DNA from: Lentzea indica
Lineage (GTDB): Bacteria > Actinomycetota > Actinomycetes > Mycobacteriales > Pseudonocardiaceae
Assembly (NCBI RefSeq): GCF_012184385.1
Contig: NZ_VSRL01000009.1
Location: forward strand, 1 to 64,000
DNA: 64,000 nucleotides
Direction of reading: 5' to 3'
Below, piece after piece: positions 1 through 8,934 of the stretch; the first letter of the stretch is position 1; each line of letters begins with the position of its first letter. The notes below the pieces were generated by a model. It was not told the origin of the DNA and ran no database searches. It saw only the letters and a program-made list of their open reading frames with translations. Made by a program: the position numbers and the translations under genes.

Positions 1-1908
1 CCCCCGTCCCGCCTGCGCCAGGACGACCCCGGCGCGGAACCGCAGTCGTCGCAGAACTTCTTCGCCGCCCGCACGGCTGCGGACAGCACAGGCGCGGATT
101 CCCAGGCATCGCAAGACTTCTCCGCCGGCGCCCACTCCGACCATCCTGACCGCCTCGCCGACCCCGCGTCCCCGGACATGGCCGACCGCCCGACCCGCAC
201 GGGCCTGTCCGCGGCGTTCAACCGCCCACCGGCGGCCCCGGACTTCGGCCCCCACGTGGACGACCCGGCCCCGTCCTACCCGCTCTACACCCCGGCATCG
301 GGCTTCCCTGCCACGCCTGCCGACCCGGACGAGCGCAAGCTCCCCGACCTGGACTTCAGCTCGCTCGACTTCAGCACCCCCAAGTCACAGGAGCAGCCCG
401 CCGCCTCCGTCCCCTCCCCGGAGCCGGCGGAACACCCGGAGACACAACCGGATCCGGACCACAAGCCGCTGCCGCCCATCCCGGACCCGGTCCCGTCGGT
501 GCCGATTCCGGACGAGATCCCGCAGTCCCCGGAACCGGACCTGCTGTCGAGCACCTTCCTGAGCTCCGCGGACGTGGAGGACGACGCCTCGGACGTCCCC
601 ACGGTCCCGGTCCGCGTGTCCCGCGCCCCGGACCAGCCGGCCTCCACCGACGTGCCACCGACGCAGGCCGACCACACCGCCCAGCCGACCTTCGGCACCC
701 AGACCAGCTTCGGCACGCAGACCAGCTTCGGTACGCAGCCGAGCTTCGGGACTCAGAGCTTCGGCACGCAGTCCGGGTTCGGGACCCAATCCGGTTTCGG
801 AACCCAGTCAGGCTTCGGCGCCCAACCTGGTTTCGGGGCGCAGCCCGGCTACGGTGCCCAACCCGACCCCGCCACGCCGGCTGAGCCGGATGCCCAGTCC
901 GAGCCGGCCGCGCAGTACGACTTCTTCGCGGCGCAACCCGAGTCTCCGGCCCGACCGGACTCAGCCGAGTCCGCTCGGACCGAACTCGACCACGCCACCG
1001 ACAGCGAGATGGCGGCGTCAGGTCTCACCACGCCGACCGTCAGCGAACCGGTGGGCGACGCGACCCCCGCCGAGTCCAATGACGAGTCCGGCACGCGAGC
1101 AAGCCGTCCGAGCAGCCGCCGCAAGCCGAGCGACCTGAGCCTCGCCGACCTGCTCGCCGAAGCTCTCGTCGCCTACGAGACAGGCCGCCGCTCCGATGAG
1201 GAGCAGCTCGACTCCGCGGACATGACCGCCCCGGACTGGTCGGCGGTCGAACCCGGGCCTTCCCCGGAAGCCTCCGTTCCGGAGCCATCCGACGCGGCGG
1301 AGCAGTCCTACCTGCCGGAACGATCCGCCGAGGTTGAGCAGCCGTCCAGCGCGGATTCCCTCTTCCGTCCGGGGGAGTCGTTCGGCTCGCATCAGGCCTC
1401 AGCGGAGTCGGCCGGCTCGGACTCGGACTTTCGCCCTGGCCAGTCGTTCGGCTCGCCTGAGCTGGGCGCGGACACCACGTCCGGTTCGGACTCCTATTTC
1501 GGTTCTGGTCCGTCGTTCGGCGGGCAAGAGGATTCGGCTGCGGAGGCGCGGCCCGGTTCGGACTTCCTCTTCGGCGCTGGTCAGTCCTTCGGTGCACAGC
1601 AGGAATCGTCCGCGGAAGCTCGGACCAGTTCGGACCCCGTCTTCAGGCCCGGCGAGCCCTTCAGCTCACCGGAGTCAGGCGAAGCCCGGCCCAGCTCGGA
1701 GTCCTACTTCCTCCCCGAGCAGCCCTTCACCCCTCAGTCGTACTCCCCGGACCCGGCTCGACCCACCCAGGAGCCGGCCCAGCCGTCGGAGTCCGAGAAA
1801 ACCGGCCCGATCGTCCCCGTGGGCGCCGCGCCGGACAGCGAGACCACCGGCCCCATCCGCCCCGTCCCGCCAGCCGGTCCCGCCGGGTGGACGTTGCCGG
1901 GGACGTGA
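1..1908 (+). CDS. FG-repeat, Pro/Ser-rich disordered protein (5' end outside window)
   Basis: Reading frame 1 is open from the first base, so the true start lies upstream; 635 codons are visible. The product is low-complexity, rich in Pro, Ser, Ala, Gly, Asp and Glu, with no hydrophobic segment long enough for a membrane helix and no recognised domain. Ten FGTQ/FGAQ motifs run through residues 230-287 of the visible part. A looser repeat of about 24 residues with FRPGxSFGS-like centres fills roughly residues 450-580. The tail carries two TGPIxPV motifs. This looks like the disordered C-terminal part of a larger protein; function not recognised. The nearest downstream gene is gdh, 369 bp away on the same strand. 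Confidence 0.7.
   Translation, partial: PPSRLRQDDPGAEPQSSQNFFAARTAADSTGADSQASQDFSAGAHSDHPDRLADPASPDMADRPTRTGLSAAFNRPPAAPDFGPHVDDPAPSYPLYTPASGFPATPADPDERKLPDLDFSSLDFSTPKSQEQPAASVPSPEPAEHPETQPDPDHKPLPPIPDPVPSVPIPDEIPQSPEPDLLSSTFLSSADVEDDASDVPTVPVRVSRAPDQPASTDVPPTQADHTAQPTFGTQTSFGTQTSFGTQPSFGTQSFGTQSGFGTQSGFGTQSGFGAQPGFGAQPGYGAQPDPATPAEPDAQSEPAAQYDFFAAQPESPARPDSAESARTELDHATDSEMAASGLTTPTVSEPVGDATPAESNDESGTRASRPSSRRKPSDLSLADLLAEALVAYETGRRSDEEQLDSADMTAPDWSAVEPGPSPEASVPEPSDAAEQSYLPERSAEVEQPSSADSLFRPGESFGSHQASAESAGSDSDFRPGQSFGSPELGADTTSGSDSYFGSGPSFGGQEDSAAEARPGSDFLFGAGQSFGAQQESSAEARTSSDPVFRPGEPFSSPESGEARPSSESYFLPEQPFTPQSYSPDPARPTQEPAQPSESEKTGPIVPVGAAPDSETTGPIRPVPPAGPAGWTLPGT
688..861 (+). repeat. Ten tandem FG(T/A)Q repeats
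   Basis: In-frame tandem repeat of 15-18 bp encoding TSFGTQ, PSFGTQ, SGFGTQ, SGFGAQ, PGFGAQ and PGYGAQ variants. Third-base variation between units suggests that the peptide pattern is being kept rather than freshly duplicated. Confidence 0.85.
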
Positions 1909-2277
1909 CAGTGGCCAGCTCCACACTTCGGAGCGCCCGCGAGGAAGAGATCTCCTCAACAGCGAGATGACCACCCGAAGGTGTGCGGTGGGTTATTTAC
2001 ACGGTTCGGCGGTGAGCACGACGCCGCCGGGCCATGATCGTTGTGTGTGCCACGGATCGACCGGATGCCGGGGCCGGCTCGCTCGTCGGAGCCGGCCGGT
2101 GTGCTGTCGCGTCCACGATGCGGAATGCGTTGCCGCCACTGATGATGTGACTCGATTCAGCCCTCGATTCAGTGGTCCGTCAGTGCCCCTCCCGTTGCCG
2201 GTGACGGCCCACACCCCATCTAGGGTGGGGTCGGACCCGGCACACAGAGGTGCCGGATAGCGTGGAGTCGCCTGAAG
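1909..2277. other. Intergenic region upstream of gdh
   Basis: No convincing gene. It holds a 9-bp perfect-stem hairpin (2072-2097), a dyad around 2211-2231 (ACCCCAT/AGGTGGGGT type) and a 7-bp perfect hairpin at 2237-2256 (CCGGCAC/GTGCCGG) ending 21 bp before the gdh ATG. The last may affect gdh translation or mark a leader structure. No clear -10/-35 pair was seen. Confidence 0.5.
2072..2097 (+). terminator. Hairpin after the FG-repeat gene
   Basis: GGCCGGCTC pairs perfectly with GAGCCGGCC across an 8-nt loop. There is no T-tract, which is common for actinobacterial terminators. It lies 164 bp beyond the stop codon, so the assignment is tentative. Confidence 0.4.
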
Positions 2278-5200
2278 ATGACCTCGACTGGAGCCCCGAC
2301 CCGAACCGACGATGCCTCCGCGGTGAGTACCGCGGACGGCGAAAGTCGAACGGCCAGTCCTGAGCAGGTCCGTGACGAGCTGATCGAACGGGCCGCCGCC
2401 AATGCCCCCGAACTCGCTGATCTGATCCGCCTTTTCTACCGGCACGTGCCCGCTGAGGAAGTCAACGACGACGACCCGGTGGACCTCGTCGGAGCGGTGC
2501 GGTCGAACTACCAGCTCGCTGAGAGCCGCGTCCCCGGACGCGCCGCGGTGCGCATTCTGAACCCGACACGCGCGACCGACGGGTGGCAGTGTCCTGTCAC
2601 CGTGGTCCAGGTTGTGACGGACGACATGCCGTACCTCGTGGACTCGGTCGCGTCCGAGCTCACGCGCGGCGGTGTGCAGGTGCAGCGCGTTGTGCACCCG
2701 ATCGTCGTGGTGCGCCGTGATCCGGTCACCGGTGAGCGCATCGAGGTGCTGCCGACCGCGGATCCGGCCGACCCGCCCGCGGACGCGCTGGCCGAGTCGT
2801 GGATGAACATCGAGGTCGACCTCATCACCGACGCCGATCGGGCCCGCGAGCTCGAGAACAGGCTGCTGACGGTGCTGACCGACGTCCGCGAGGTCGTCGA
2901 GGACACCGACCGCATGGTCACCACGGCGTTGCAGCTGGCCGACGAGCTGGAGAAGGACTCGTCCGAGGACACCACGGACGGCGCGAAGCTGCTCAAGTGG
3001 CTTGCGGACGGGCACTTCACGTTCATGGGCTACCGGCAGTACGAGCTGGTACAGGAGGACGGTGAACCCGCGCTGCGGGCCGTGCTCGCGAGTGGTCTCG
3101 GCGTGCTGCGGCAGGACAGCCTCGCGGCGCGCAGCCTGACCGCGGGCCCGGACAACGGCGCGCAGGCGCTCAGCCCCGAACTGCTGGTGCTGACCCAGGC
3201 GAGTGCGCAGAGCAGTGTGCACCGCAGCGTCTACCCGTACTACGTGGGCGTGAAGACGTTCGACGGCGAGGGCAACGTCTCCGGTGAGCACCGGTTCCTC
3301 GGCGTCTTCAGCACCACGGCGCTGCACGAGGACGTGCTCGACATCCCCGTGATCGAGCGCCGGGTGCGCGACGTGATCCACCGCGCCGGCTTCCCGCTGC
3401 AGTCGTACTCGGGCCAGCGGATGCTCGAGGTGATCCAGAACTACCCGCGCACCGAGCTGTTCTCGGTCGACGCCGACACGCTCTACCAGACGACGACGGG
3501 CGTCATCGCGCTCGCGGAGCGGCGGCGGCTGCGGCTGTTCCTGCGGCGCGACCCGTACGGCCGCTTCTTCTCGTGCCTGGTCTACCTGCCGCGCGACCGC
3601 TACACGACGACGAGCCGCCTCGCGATGCAGGAGGTGCTGCTCGCCGAGCTCGGCGGCCTGAACCTCGAGTACAGCGCGCGCATCGGCGAGTCCGCTCTGG
3701 CGCGCGTGCACTTCATGGTGCACACGGACCCGGCCCGCACGATCGAGCCGGACACCATGGCGATCCAGCACAAGCTCGCCGAGGCCGTGCGCAGCTGGGA
3801 CGACCGCATGGTCGAGGCCGTCGTCGGTGACGACGGCGTCGGCGCCGAGTCGGCCACCGAGCAGGGCCAGCGGTTCGCCGCGGTGTTCCCGGAGGCCTAC
3901 AAGGAGGACTTCCCTGCGAGCACGGGCCTCGAGGACTACCGGCGCATCGAGGCGCTCGCCGAGGGCGACCTCGACATGGTGTTCTACGTGCCGGACGACG
4001 CCGAGCCGGGGGAGCGGCGCTTCAAGCTGTTCGTGACCGGTGAAGGCATCACGCTGTCCGACGTGCTGCCGATGCTGCAGCGCATGGGCGTGATCGTCGT
4101 CGACGAGCGGCCGTACGAGATCGCTCGTGAAGACGGCGTGCAGTGCTGGATCTACGACTTCGGCCTGCGCATCAACGCCGCGGCGCTCGCTCAGCTGTCC
4201 GAGGCTGACCTCGAGAACGTGCGCGTGCGGTTCCAGGACGCGTTCGCCGCGGTCTGGCGCGGTGAGGCCGAGGTCGACAGGTTCAACTCGCTGGTGCTGC
4301 AGGCCGGGCTCACCTGGCAGCAGGCCGCGATGCTGCGCGCGTACGCGAAGTACCTGCGCCAGGCGGGCACGCCGTACTCGCAGGACTACATCGAGGACGC
4401 CGTGCTCGGCCACACGAGCGTGGCGATCGCGCTGGTCGCGTTGTTCGAGGCCAGATTCGACCCGCGGCTCGACGACGCCACACGCGCGGACCGCACCGAG
4501 ACGATGGTCGTCGAGACCGGCAAGCTGATCGACGACGTCACGAGCCTGGACGCGGACCGCATCCTGCGCAGCCTCCTCACGCTGATCAACGCCACGCTGC
4601 GGACGAACTACTTCTTCCGCGACGCGGAGGGCAACGCCCGCCCGTACCTGTCGGTCAAGCTCGACCCGCAGGCGATCCCGGACCTGCCGGCCCCGCGGCC
4701 GAAGTTCGAGATCTTCGTGTACTCGCCGCGGATCGAAGGCGTGCACCTGCGGTTCGGCTCGGTGGCGCGTGGTGGTCTGCGCTGGTCCGACCGCCGCGAG
4801 GACTTCCGCACGGAGATCCTCGGCCTGGTGAAGGCGCAGGCGGTGAAGAACGCGGTGATCGTGCCGGTCGGCGCGAAGGGCGGCTTCGTCGTCAAGCGCC
4901 CGATCCCGGCGACCGGTGACCCCGGCATCGACCGCGAGAACTTCATGTCCGAGGGCATCGCCTGCTACAAGATGTTCATCTCGGGCCTGCTCGACCTCAC
5001 CGACAACCTGATCAACAACGAGGTCGTGCCCGCGCCGCAGGTCGTGCGCTACGACGGCGACGACACGTACCTGGTCGTGGCCGCGGACAAGGGCACCGCG
5101 ACGTTCTCCGACATCGCCAACGGCGTGAGCCAGAGCTACGGCTTCTGGCTGGGCGACGCGTTCGCCTCCGGTGGCTCGATCGGCTACGACCACAAGGCCA

Positions 5201-7218
5201 TGGGCATCACGGCCAAGGGCGCGTGGGAGAGCGTGAAGCGCTCGTTCCGCGAGCTCGGCGTGGACACCCAGAGCGAGGAGTTCACCGTCGTCGGCATCGG
5301 CGACATGTCCGGTGACGTGTTCGGCAACGGCATGATGCTGTCCGAGCACATCCGGCTCGTGGCCGCGTTCGACCACCGGCACATCTTCATCGACCCGGAC
5401 CCGGTCGCGGACACGTCGTACGCCGAGCGTGTGCGGCTGTTCACCGTGCCGCGCTCGTCGTGGGACGACTACGACCGCTCGCTGATCAGCGAGGGCGGCG
5501 GCATCTTCCCGCTGACGGCGAAGTCGATCCCGGTCTCCGAGCAGGCCCGCGTTGCGCTGGGACTGCCGGAGGGCGTGGTGAAGCTGTCGCCGCCGGAGCT
5601 GAAGAAGGCGATCCTGCTCGCGCCGGTCGACCTGCTCTGGAACGGCGGCATCGGCACGTACGTGAAGGCGTCGACCGAGTCGCACGCCGACGTCGGCGAC
5701 AAGGCCAACGACGCGATCCGCGTCAACGGCGCCGACCTGCGCGTCAAGGTCGTCGGCGAGGGCGGCAACCTGGGCCTGACCCAGCGCGGCCGCATCGAGT
5801 TCGCGCGCATCGGTGGCAAGGTCAACACCGACGCGCTCGACAACTCCGCGGGCGTCGACTGCTCCGACCACGAGGTCAACATCAAGATCCTGCTGGACCA
5901 GCTGGTCCGGGAGGGATCGCTCGAGCAGCAGCAGCGCAATGACGTCCTCGGCGAGATGACCGACGAGGTCGGCGAGCTCGTGCTGGCGGACAACTACTCG
6001 CAGAACAACGTCCTCGGCGTCAGCCGGGCGCACGCGGGCCCGATGCTGTCGGTGCACGCGCGCCTCACGGCCGACCTCGAGCAGCGCGGCGCGCTCAACC
6101 GCAAGCTGGAGGCGCTGCCGAGCGTGGCGGAGTTCAAGGCGCTGGAGAAGAACGGCGAAGGCCTCACGTCGCCGGAGCTCTCCACGCTGCTCGCGTTCAC
6201 CAAGCTCACGCTGAAGGAAGAGCTGCTCGCGAGCGACATCCCGACGATCGACACGTTCAAGAACAAGCTGCCGGACTACTTCCCGAGCCTGCTGCGCGAG
6301 CGTTTCGGCGCGGCCATCCCGAACCACCCGCTGGCCAAGCAGATCATCACCACGGTGGTCGTCAACGAGGTGGTCGACGGCGGTGGCGTGTCCTACGCCT
6401 TCCGCCTGGCAGAGGAGATGAGCGCGCCGGCGACCGACGCGGTCCGCTCCTACGCCGTGGTCACGGAGGTCTTCGACCTGCCGTCGATCTGGCGCGAGAT
6501 CCAGGCGCTGGACAACGTGGTGCCGACGGACGTCCAGGACAACATGGTTCTGGAGACCCGCCGTCTCCTGGACCGCGCGTCCCGCTGGCTGCTCTCCAAC
6601 CGCCCTCAGCCGCTGCCGGTGGGCTCGACGATCAACCGCTTCCGCGGCGTGGTCTCCGAGCTCAGCCCCTTCGCCCTGGACCTGTTGCAGGGCAAGGAGT
6701 ACAGCGTGGTCGCCGACAAGGCGGACAGGTTCGTCGAACAGGGCGTCCCCGCCGAGCTCGCCCGCAAGGTCGCGGCCCTGCTCTACATGTACGGCCTGCT
6801 CGACGTCACCGAGATCGCCGAGCTCGCCGAACGCGAGATCGGCCCGGCCGGTGGAATGGGCCCCGAGCGTTCGCACCGGGAGACGGCCGAGCTGTACTTC
6901 GCGCTCTCCGACCACCTCGACATCGACCACATGCTGGACTCGGTGACGAACCTGGAGCGCGGCAACCGCTGGCACGCCCTGGCCCGCCTGGCTCTCCGCG
7001 ACGACTTCTACTCCTCGCTGCGGGCCATCACCCTCGACGTGCTGAGGGCGAGCGACCTGGGCGACACGGCGAGCGAGAAGATCGCCAAGTGGGAGCAGGC
7101 CAACGCTTCCCGCCTTTCTCGCTCGCGCGGTGCGCTGGACGAGATCAACCGGGTCCACCAGCTGGACCTGGCCACCCTGTCCGTCGCCGCACGGCAGGTG
7201 CGGAGCATGGTCCGGTAA
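2278..7218 (+). CDS. gdh: NAD-specific glutamate dehydrogenase, large (180-kDa class)
   Basis: Encodes 1646 residues, the size of the L_180 class of NAD-glutamate dehydrogenases that deaminate glutamate to 2-oxoglutarate and ammonium in the cytoplasm. A long N-terminal regulatory region (about residues 1-700, ACT-like) precedes the catalytic half. The catalytic half includes SVARGGLRWSDRREDFRTE, VGAKGGFVVKR with the substrate-binding lysines, GSIGYDHKAMGITAKGAWES and the GIGDMSGDVFGNGM stretch around residue 1010, all hallmarks of this class. The ATG at 2278 gives a normal N-terminus. The gene stands alone. In mycobacteria the homologue (Rv2476c) is controlled by the GarA phosphoprotein; nothing in this sequence tests that here. 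Confidence 0.96.
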   Translation: MTSTGAPTRTDDASAVSTADGESRTASPEQVRDELIERAAANAPELADLIRLFYRHVPAEEVNDDDPVDLVGAVRSNYQLAESRVPGRAAVRILNPTRATDGWQCPVTVVQVVTDDMPYLVDSVASELTRGGVQVQRVVHPIVVVRRDPVTGERIEVLPTADPADPPADALAESWMNIEVDLITDADRARELENRLLTVLTDVREVVEDTDRMVTTALQLADELEKDSSEDTTDGAKLLKWLADGHFTFMGYRQYELVQEDGEPALRAVLASGLGVLRQDSLAARSLTAGPDNGAQALSPELLVLTQASAQSSVHRSVYPYYVGVKTFDGEGNVSGEHRFLGVFSTTALHEDVLDIPVIERRVRDVIHRAGFPLQSYSGQRMLEVIQNYPRTELFSVDADTLYQTTTGVIALAERRRLRLFLRRDPYGRFFSCLVYLPRDRYTTTSRLAMQEVLLAELGGLNLEYSARIGESALARVHFMVHTDPARTIEPDTMAIQHKLAEAVRSWDDRMVEAVVGDDGVGAESATEQGQRFAAVFPEAYKEDFPASTGLEDYRRIEALAEGDLDMVFYVPDDAEPGERRFKLFVTGEGITLSDVLPMLQRMGVIVVDERPYEIAREDGVQCWIYDFGLRINAAALAQLSEADLENVRVRFQDAFAAVWRGEAEVDRFNSLVLQAGLTWQQAAMLRAYAKYLRQAGTPYSQDYIEDAVLGHTSVAIALVALFEARFDPRLDDATRADRTETMVVETGKLIDDVTSLDADRILRSLLTLINATLRTNYFFRDAEGNARPYLSVKLDPQAIPDLPAPRPKFEIFVYSPRIEGVHLRFGSVARGGLRWSDRREDFRTEILGLVKAQAVKNAVIVPVGAKGGFVVKRPIPATGDPGIDRENFMSEGIACYKMFISGLLDLTDNLINNEVVPAPQVVRYDGDDTYLVVAADKGTATFSDIANGVSQSYGFWLGDAFASGGSIGYDHKAMGITAKGAWESVKRSFRELGVDTQSEEFTVVGIGDMSGDVFGNGMMLSEHIRLVAAFDHRHIFIDPDPVADTSYAERVRLFTVPRSSWDDYDRSLISEGGGIFPLTAKSIPVSEQARVALGLPEGVVKLSPPELKKAILLAPVDLLWNGGIGTYVKASTESHADVGDKANDAIRVNGADLRVKVVGEGGNLGLTQRGRIEFARIGGKVNTDALDNSAGVDCSDHEVNIKILLDQLVREGSLEQQQRNDVLGEMTDEVGELVLADNYSQNNVLGVSRAHAGPMLSVHARLTADLEQRGALNRKLEALPSVAEFKALEKNGEGLTSPELSTLLAFTKLTLKEELLASDIPTIDTFKNKLPDYFPSLLRERFGAAIPNHPLAKQIITTVVVNEVVDGGGVSYAFRLAEEMSAPATDAVRSYAVVTEVFDLPSIWREIQALDNVVPTDVQDNMVLETRRLLDRASRWLLSNRPQPLPVGSTINRFRGVVSELSPFALDLLQGKEYSVVADKADRFVEQGVPAELARKVAALLYMYGLLDVTEIAELAEREIGPAGGMGPERSHRETAELYFALSDHLDIDHMLDSVTNLERGNRWHALARLALRDDFYSSLRAITLDVLRASDLGDTASEKIAKWEQANASRLSRSRGALDEINRVHQLDLATLSVAARQVRSMVR

Positions 7219-7527
7219 AGCTCAGCAGTTCGTCGCCGGGGCGCTGTGGACGACTCTCCACCGCGCCCCGGCGCTGTTCCGGGCTGTTTTCGCAGCTCAA
7301 GATGGTGTCGCCCGAGTTATCCACAGGTTTTCGGAGGCACAGGGAACCGAAATTGTCTCTCACTCGTTGCGCCAGGAGGAAGCGCGCGGGGGAGCACGTG
7401 CGTCGTGTCGGATACAGCGGCGAGCGACCAGGATCGTCGTGTCGAATGCGGTGGTCGTCAGCTGACTCGTCGTCCCTGTACCCGCCAGCACAGCGCGTAG
7501 GCCGGGCCCGAGTTGAGTCGGGCAGGT

Positions 7528-7605
7528 CAGCATGGGGCACCCCCGAGGTACTGTGCCGCACCAGGCCAGCACGGGGCATCTGAGGCACTGTGCCGCACCA
7601 GGCCA
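7528..7605. repeat. Imperfect 39-bp direct repeat, two copies
   Basis: Copies at 7528-7566 and 7567-7605 share CAGCAyGGGGCA at the left and CTGTGCCGCACCAGGC at the right, with a 1-2 base length difference in the middle. Confidence 0.75.
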
Positions 7606-7631
7606 GGTTGCCAGTCGCCAGGTTGCCAGTC
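7602..7631. repeat. Perfect 15-bp tandem duplication
   Basis: GCCAGGTTGCCAGTC occurs at 7602-7616 and immediately again at 7617-7631. Each copy itself contains a GCCAG half-repeat. Confidence 0.85.
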
Positions 7632-7746
7632 GGATCCCAGAGACAGATCGTCAGGCCGAGCGGGTTCAGGTGAGACGTCGAGACGCTCCCGCCGTCGGCC
7701 GGCCACACAACAGGCCACGTGGCTGTGCGGCATCGGCCATGGCGGC

Positions 7747-7798
7747 GATCAGACCAACAAGACGATCAGACCAACAAGATGATCAGGCCAAACAAGAG
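7747..7798. repeat. 17-bp tandem repeat, three copies
   Basis: GATCAGACCAACAAGAC (7747), GATCAGACCAACAAGAT (7764) and a diverged third copy GATCAGGCCAAACAAGAG (7781), ending 49 bp before the thioesterase start. Spacing is head to tail with no gaps. It could be slippage-derived or a multi-site protein-binding array. Confidence 0.8.
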
Positions 7799-7847
7799 GG
7801 TTCGGGGTGGGGATGGCTCTACCGCTACGGGTGGGTAGGGTCCCTGT

Positions 7848-8279
7848 ATGGGTGTCTTCGTCACTGGTGTGCGACCGCGGTGGTCGGACATGGATGCGTT
7901 CGGCCACGTCAACCACGCGAACACCGTGACGTTGCTGGAAGAGGCCCGGATCGAGCTGCTGTTCACCGAGGCGGCGCGCCACGGGGTCAAAGAGATGGCC
8001 GAGGGCATGGTCGTGGCGCGGCTGGTGGTCGACTACGTCGCGCCGATCGTGTTCACCGGCGAGGCCATCGTGGTCGAGATGTCGGTGCGGGAGTTGAAGT
8101 CCGCGTCGTTCACGCTCGACTACGTGGTGCGCGGCAGCCGCGAGCTGGACAGCCCTGTGGTCACCAGGGCGGAGACGCTCATGGCGCCCTACAACGTGAC
8201 GACCGCACGGCCGCGGCGGCTGACCGAGGCCGAGCGTGATTTTCTCGCCGGGTGGCGGGCAGGGGGTAATGGTGCCTGA
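7848..8279 (+). CDS. Acyl-CoA thioesterase, hotdog fold (4HBT/FadM type)
   Basis: 143 residues, the usual size for a single hotdog domain that hydrolyses acyl-CoA esters. The N-terminal motif RWSDMDAFGHVNHANTV (residues 11-27) is the 4-hydroxybenzoyl-CoA thioesterase signature, with the catalytic Asp in SDMDAFGHVN. LLEEARIELLF follows as the central helix. The stop overlaps the next gene by 11 bp, indicating co-translation. It corresponds in position to the small thioesterase next to gdh in mycobacteria (Rv2475c, from memory). The natural substrate cannot be told from sequence. Confidence 0.88.
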   Translation: MGVFVTGVRPRWSDMDAFGHVNHANTVTLLEEARIELLFTEAARHGVKEMAEGMVVARLVVDYVAPIVFTGEAIVVEMSVRELKSASFTLDYVVRGSRELDSPVVTRAETLMAPYNVTTARPRRLTEAERDFLAGWRAGGNGA

Positions 8280-8898
8280 GCTGGTGTTGGCCGACGCGGC
8301 CGAGAGAGACGACCTCGGGGCGTTCGCGGCGCGGGCGGTGCGGCTGGACGGGCAGACCGTGGTGCGGCTGCGCAACCGCAACGAGGAGCTGCTCGACGCG
8401 TGGGTCGCCACGCCGTTCGACACGCTCGCCACGCGAACCGTTGCGGGACAGGCGAATCCGGCTGACGTGACGGTGTCCGGTTCCGAGCTGCTGACGGGAC
8501 TCGCGGTCATGCGCGACGAACGCATCGATCCGGGGCCCGCCAAGGACCTGATGTGGCGCTCGGCCCTGCCGCCCGCTGAGGGCTGGCTCATGGTCGACCG
8601 GTTGCCCGTCGAGGTCATTGCGAAGCTCGCGGACGAGGGCGTCGAGGTGGCGCGGGAGAACACCGGGCCGCAAGGGACGCCGCCGGCCTCGTTGCTGGAT
8701 CAGACGGTACTGACGGTCAGCGGGTCCGGCTTGGACGTGAAGATCCCGCTGCGGTGCCTGTTCGCGTTGTCGGGCATGGGTTTTCTCGGCGACAACGGCG
8801 AGGTCCGGGTCACCGCGACCGACTCGTGGCTGCGGATCGACGCCAAGTTCGGCGCCGTGGTCCGCCGGCGGCACTCGATGCTGCCGCTGCTCGTCTGA
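8269..8898 (+). CDS. Conserved hypothetical protein coupled to thioesterase
   Basis: 209 residues from the ATG at 8269, which follows an AGGGGGT ribosome site and overlaps the thioesterase stop by 11 bp; GTG at 8272 is an equally close alternative. No signal peptide, membrane helix or catalytic motif is visible. The product is a soluble, acidic protein with mixed alpha/beta character. Its position matches the conserved unknown gene beside the thioesterase in mycobacteria (Rv2474c, recalled). Translational coupling argues for a shared role with the thioesterase, but no biochemical function is recognised. Confidence 0.7.
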   Translation: MVPELVLADAAERDDLGAFAARAVRLDGQTVVRLRNRNEELLDAWVATPFDTLATRTVAGQANPADVTVSGSELLTGLAVMRDERIDPGPAKDLMWRSALPPAEGWLMVDRLPVEVIAKLADEGVEVARENTGPQGTPPASLLDQTVLTVSGSGLDVKIPLRCLFALSGMGFLGDNGEVRVTATDSWLRIDAKFGAVVRRRHSMLPLLV

Positions 8899-8909
8899 CA
8901 TCGGCGCTG

Positions 8910-8929
8910 ACCTGGAGTTAGCTTCAGGT
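8910..8929 (+). promoter_or_regulatory. MerR-type dyad upstream of ltrA-like gene
   Basis: ACCTGGAGTTAGCTTCAGGT is a 20-bp imperfect palindrome (8 of 10 pairs) preceded by CTG, giving the CTGACCTGGAG...CTTCAGGTT arrangement seen in MerR/SoxR-family operators. No MerR gene is visible nearby and the matching -10 is poor, so this is a motif call only. Confidence 0.4.
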
Positions 8930-8934
8930 TCGCC

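Larger units (their letters stand above)
7219..7847. other. 629-bp repeat-rich intergenic region
   Basis: No credible gene: short frames here lack family signatures, consistent codon bias and ribosome sites. Three separate clusters of short direct repeats occupy the right half (7528-7605, 7602-7631, 7747-7798). The left third is plain sequence with an AT-richer patch near 7300-7360. It may hold the transcription end of gdh and the promoter of the thioesterase gene. Confidence 0.6.

Noticed and set aside
1993-7158. 1721-codon open frame opposite gdh
   Set aside because: Antisense shadow of a high-GC gene: no family motifs, extreme Arg/His/Val/Asp composition, and gdh is unambiguous on the other strand.
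7528-7631. Short repeats as a CRISPR array
   Set aside because: Two-copy tandem repeats with no spacer content and no cas genes.
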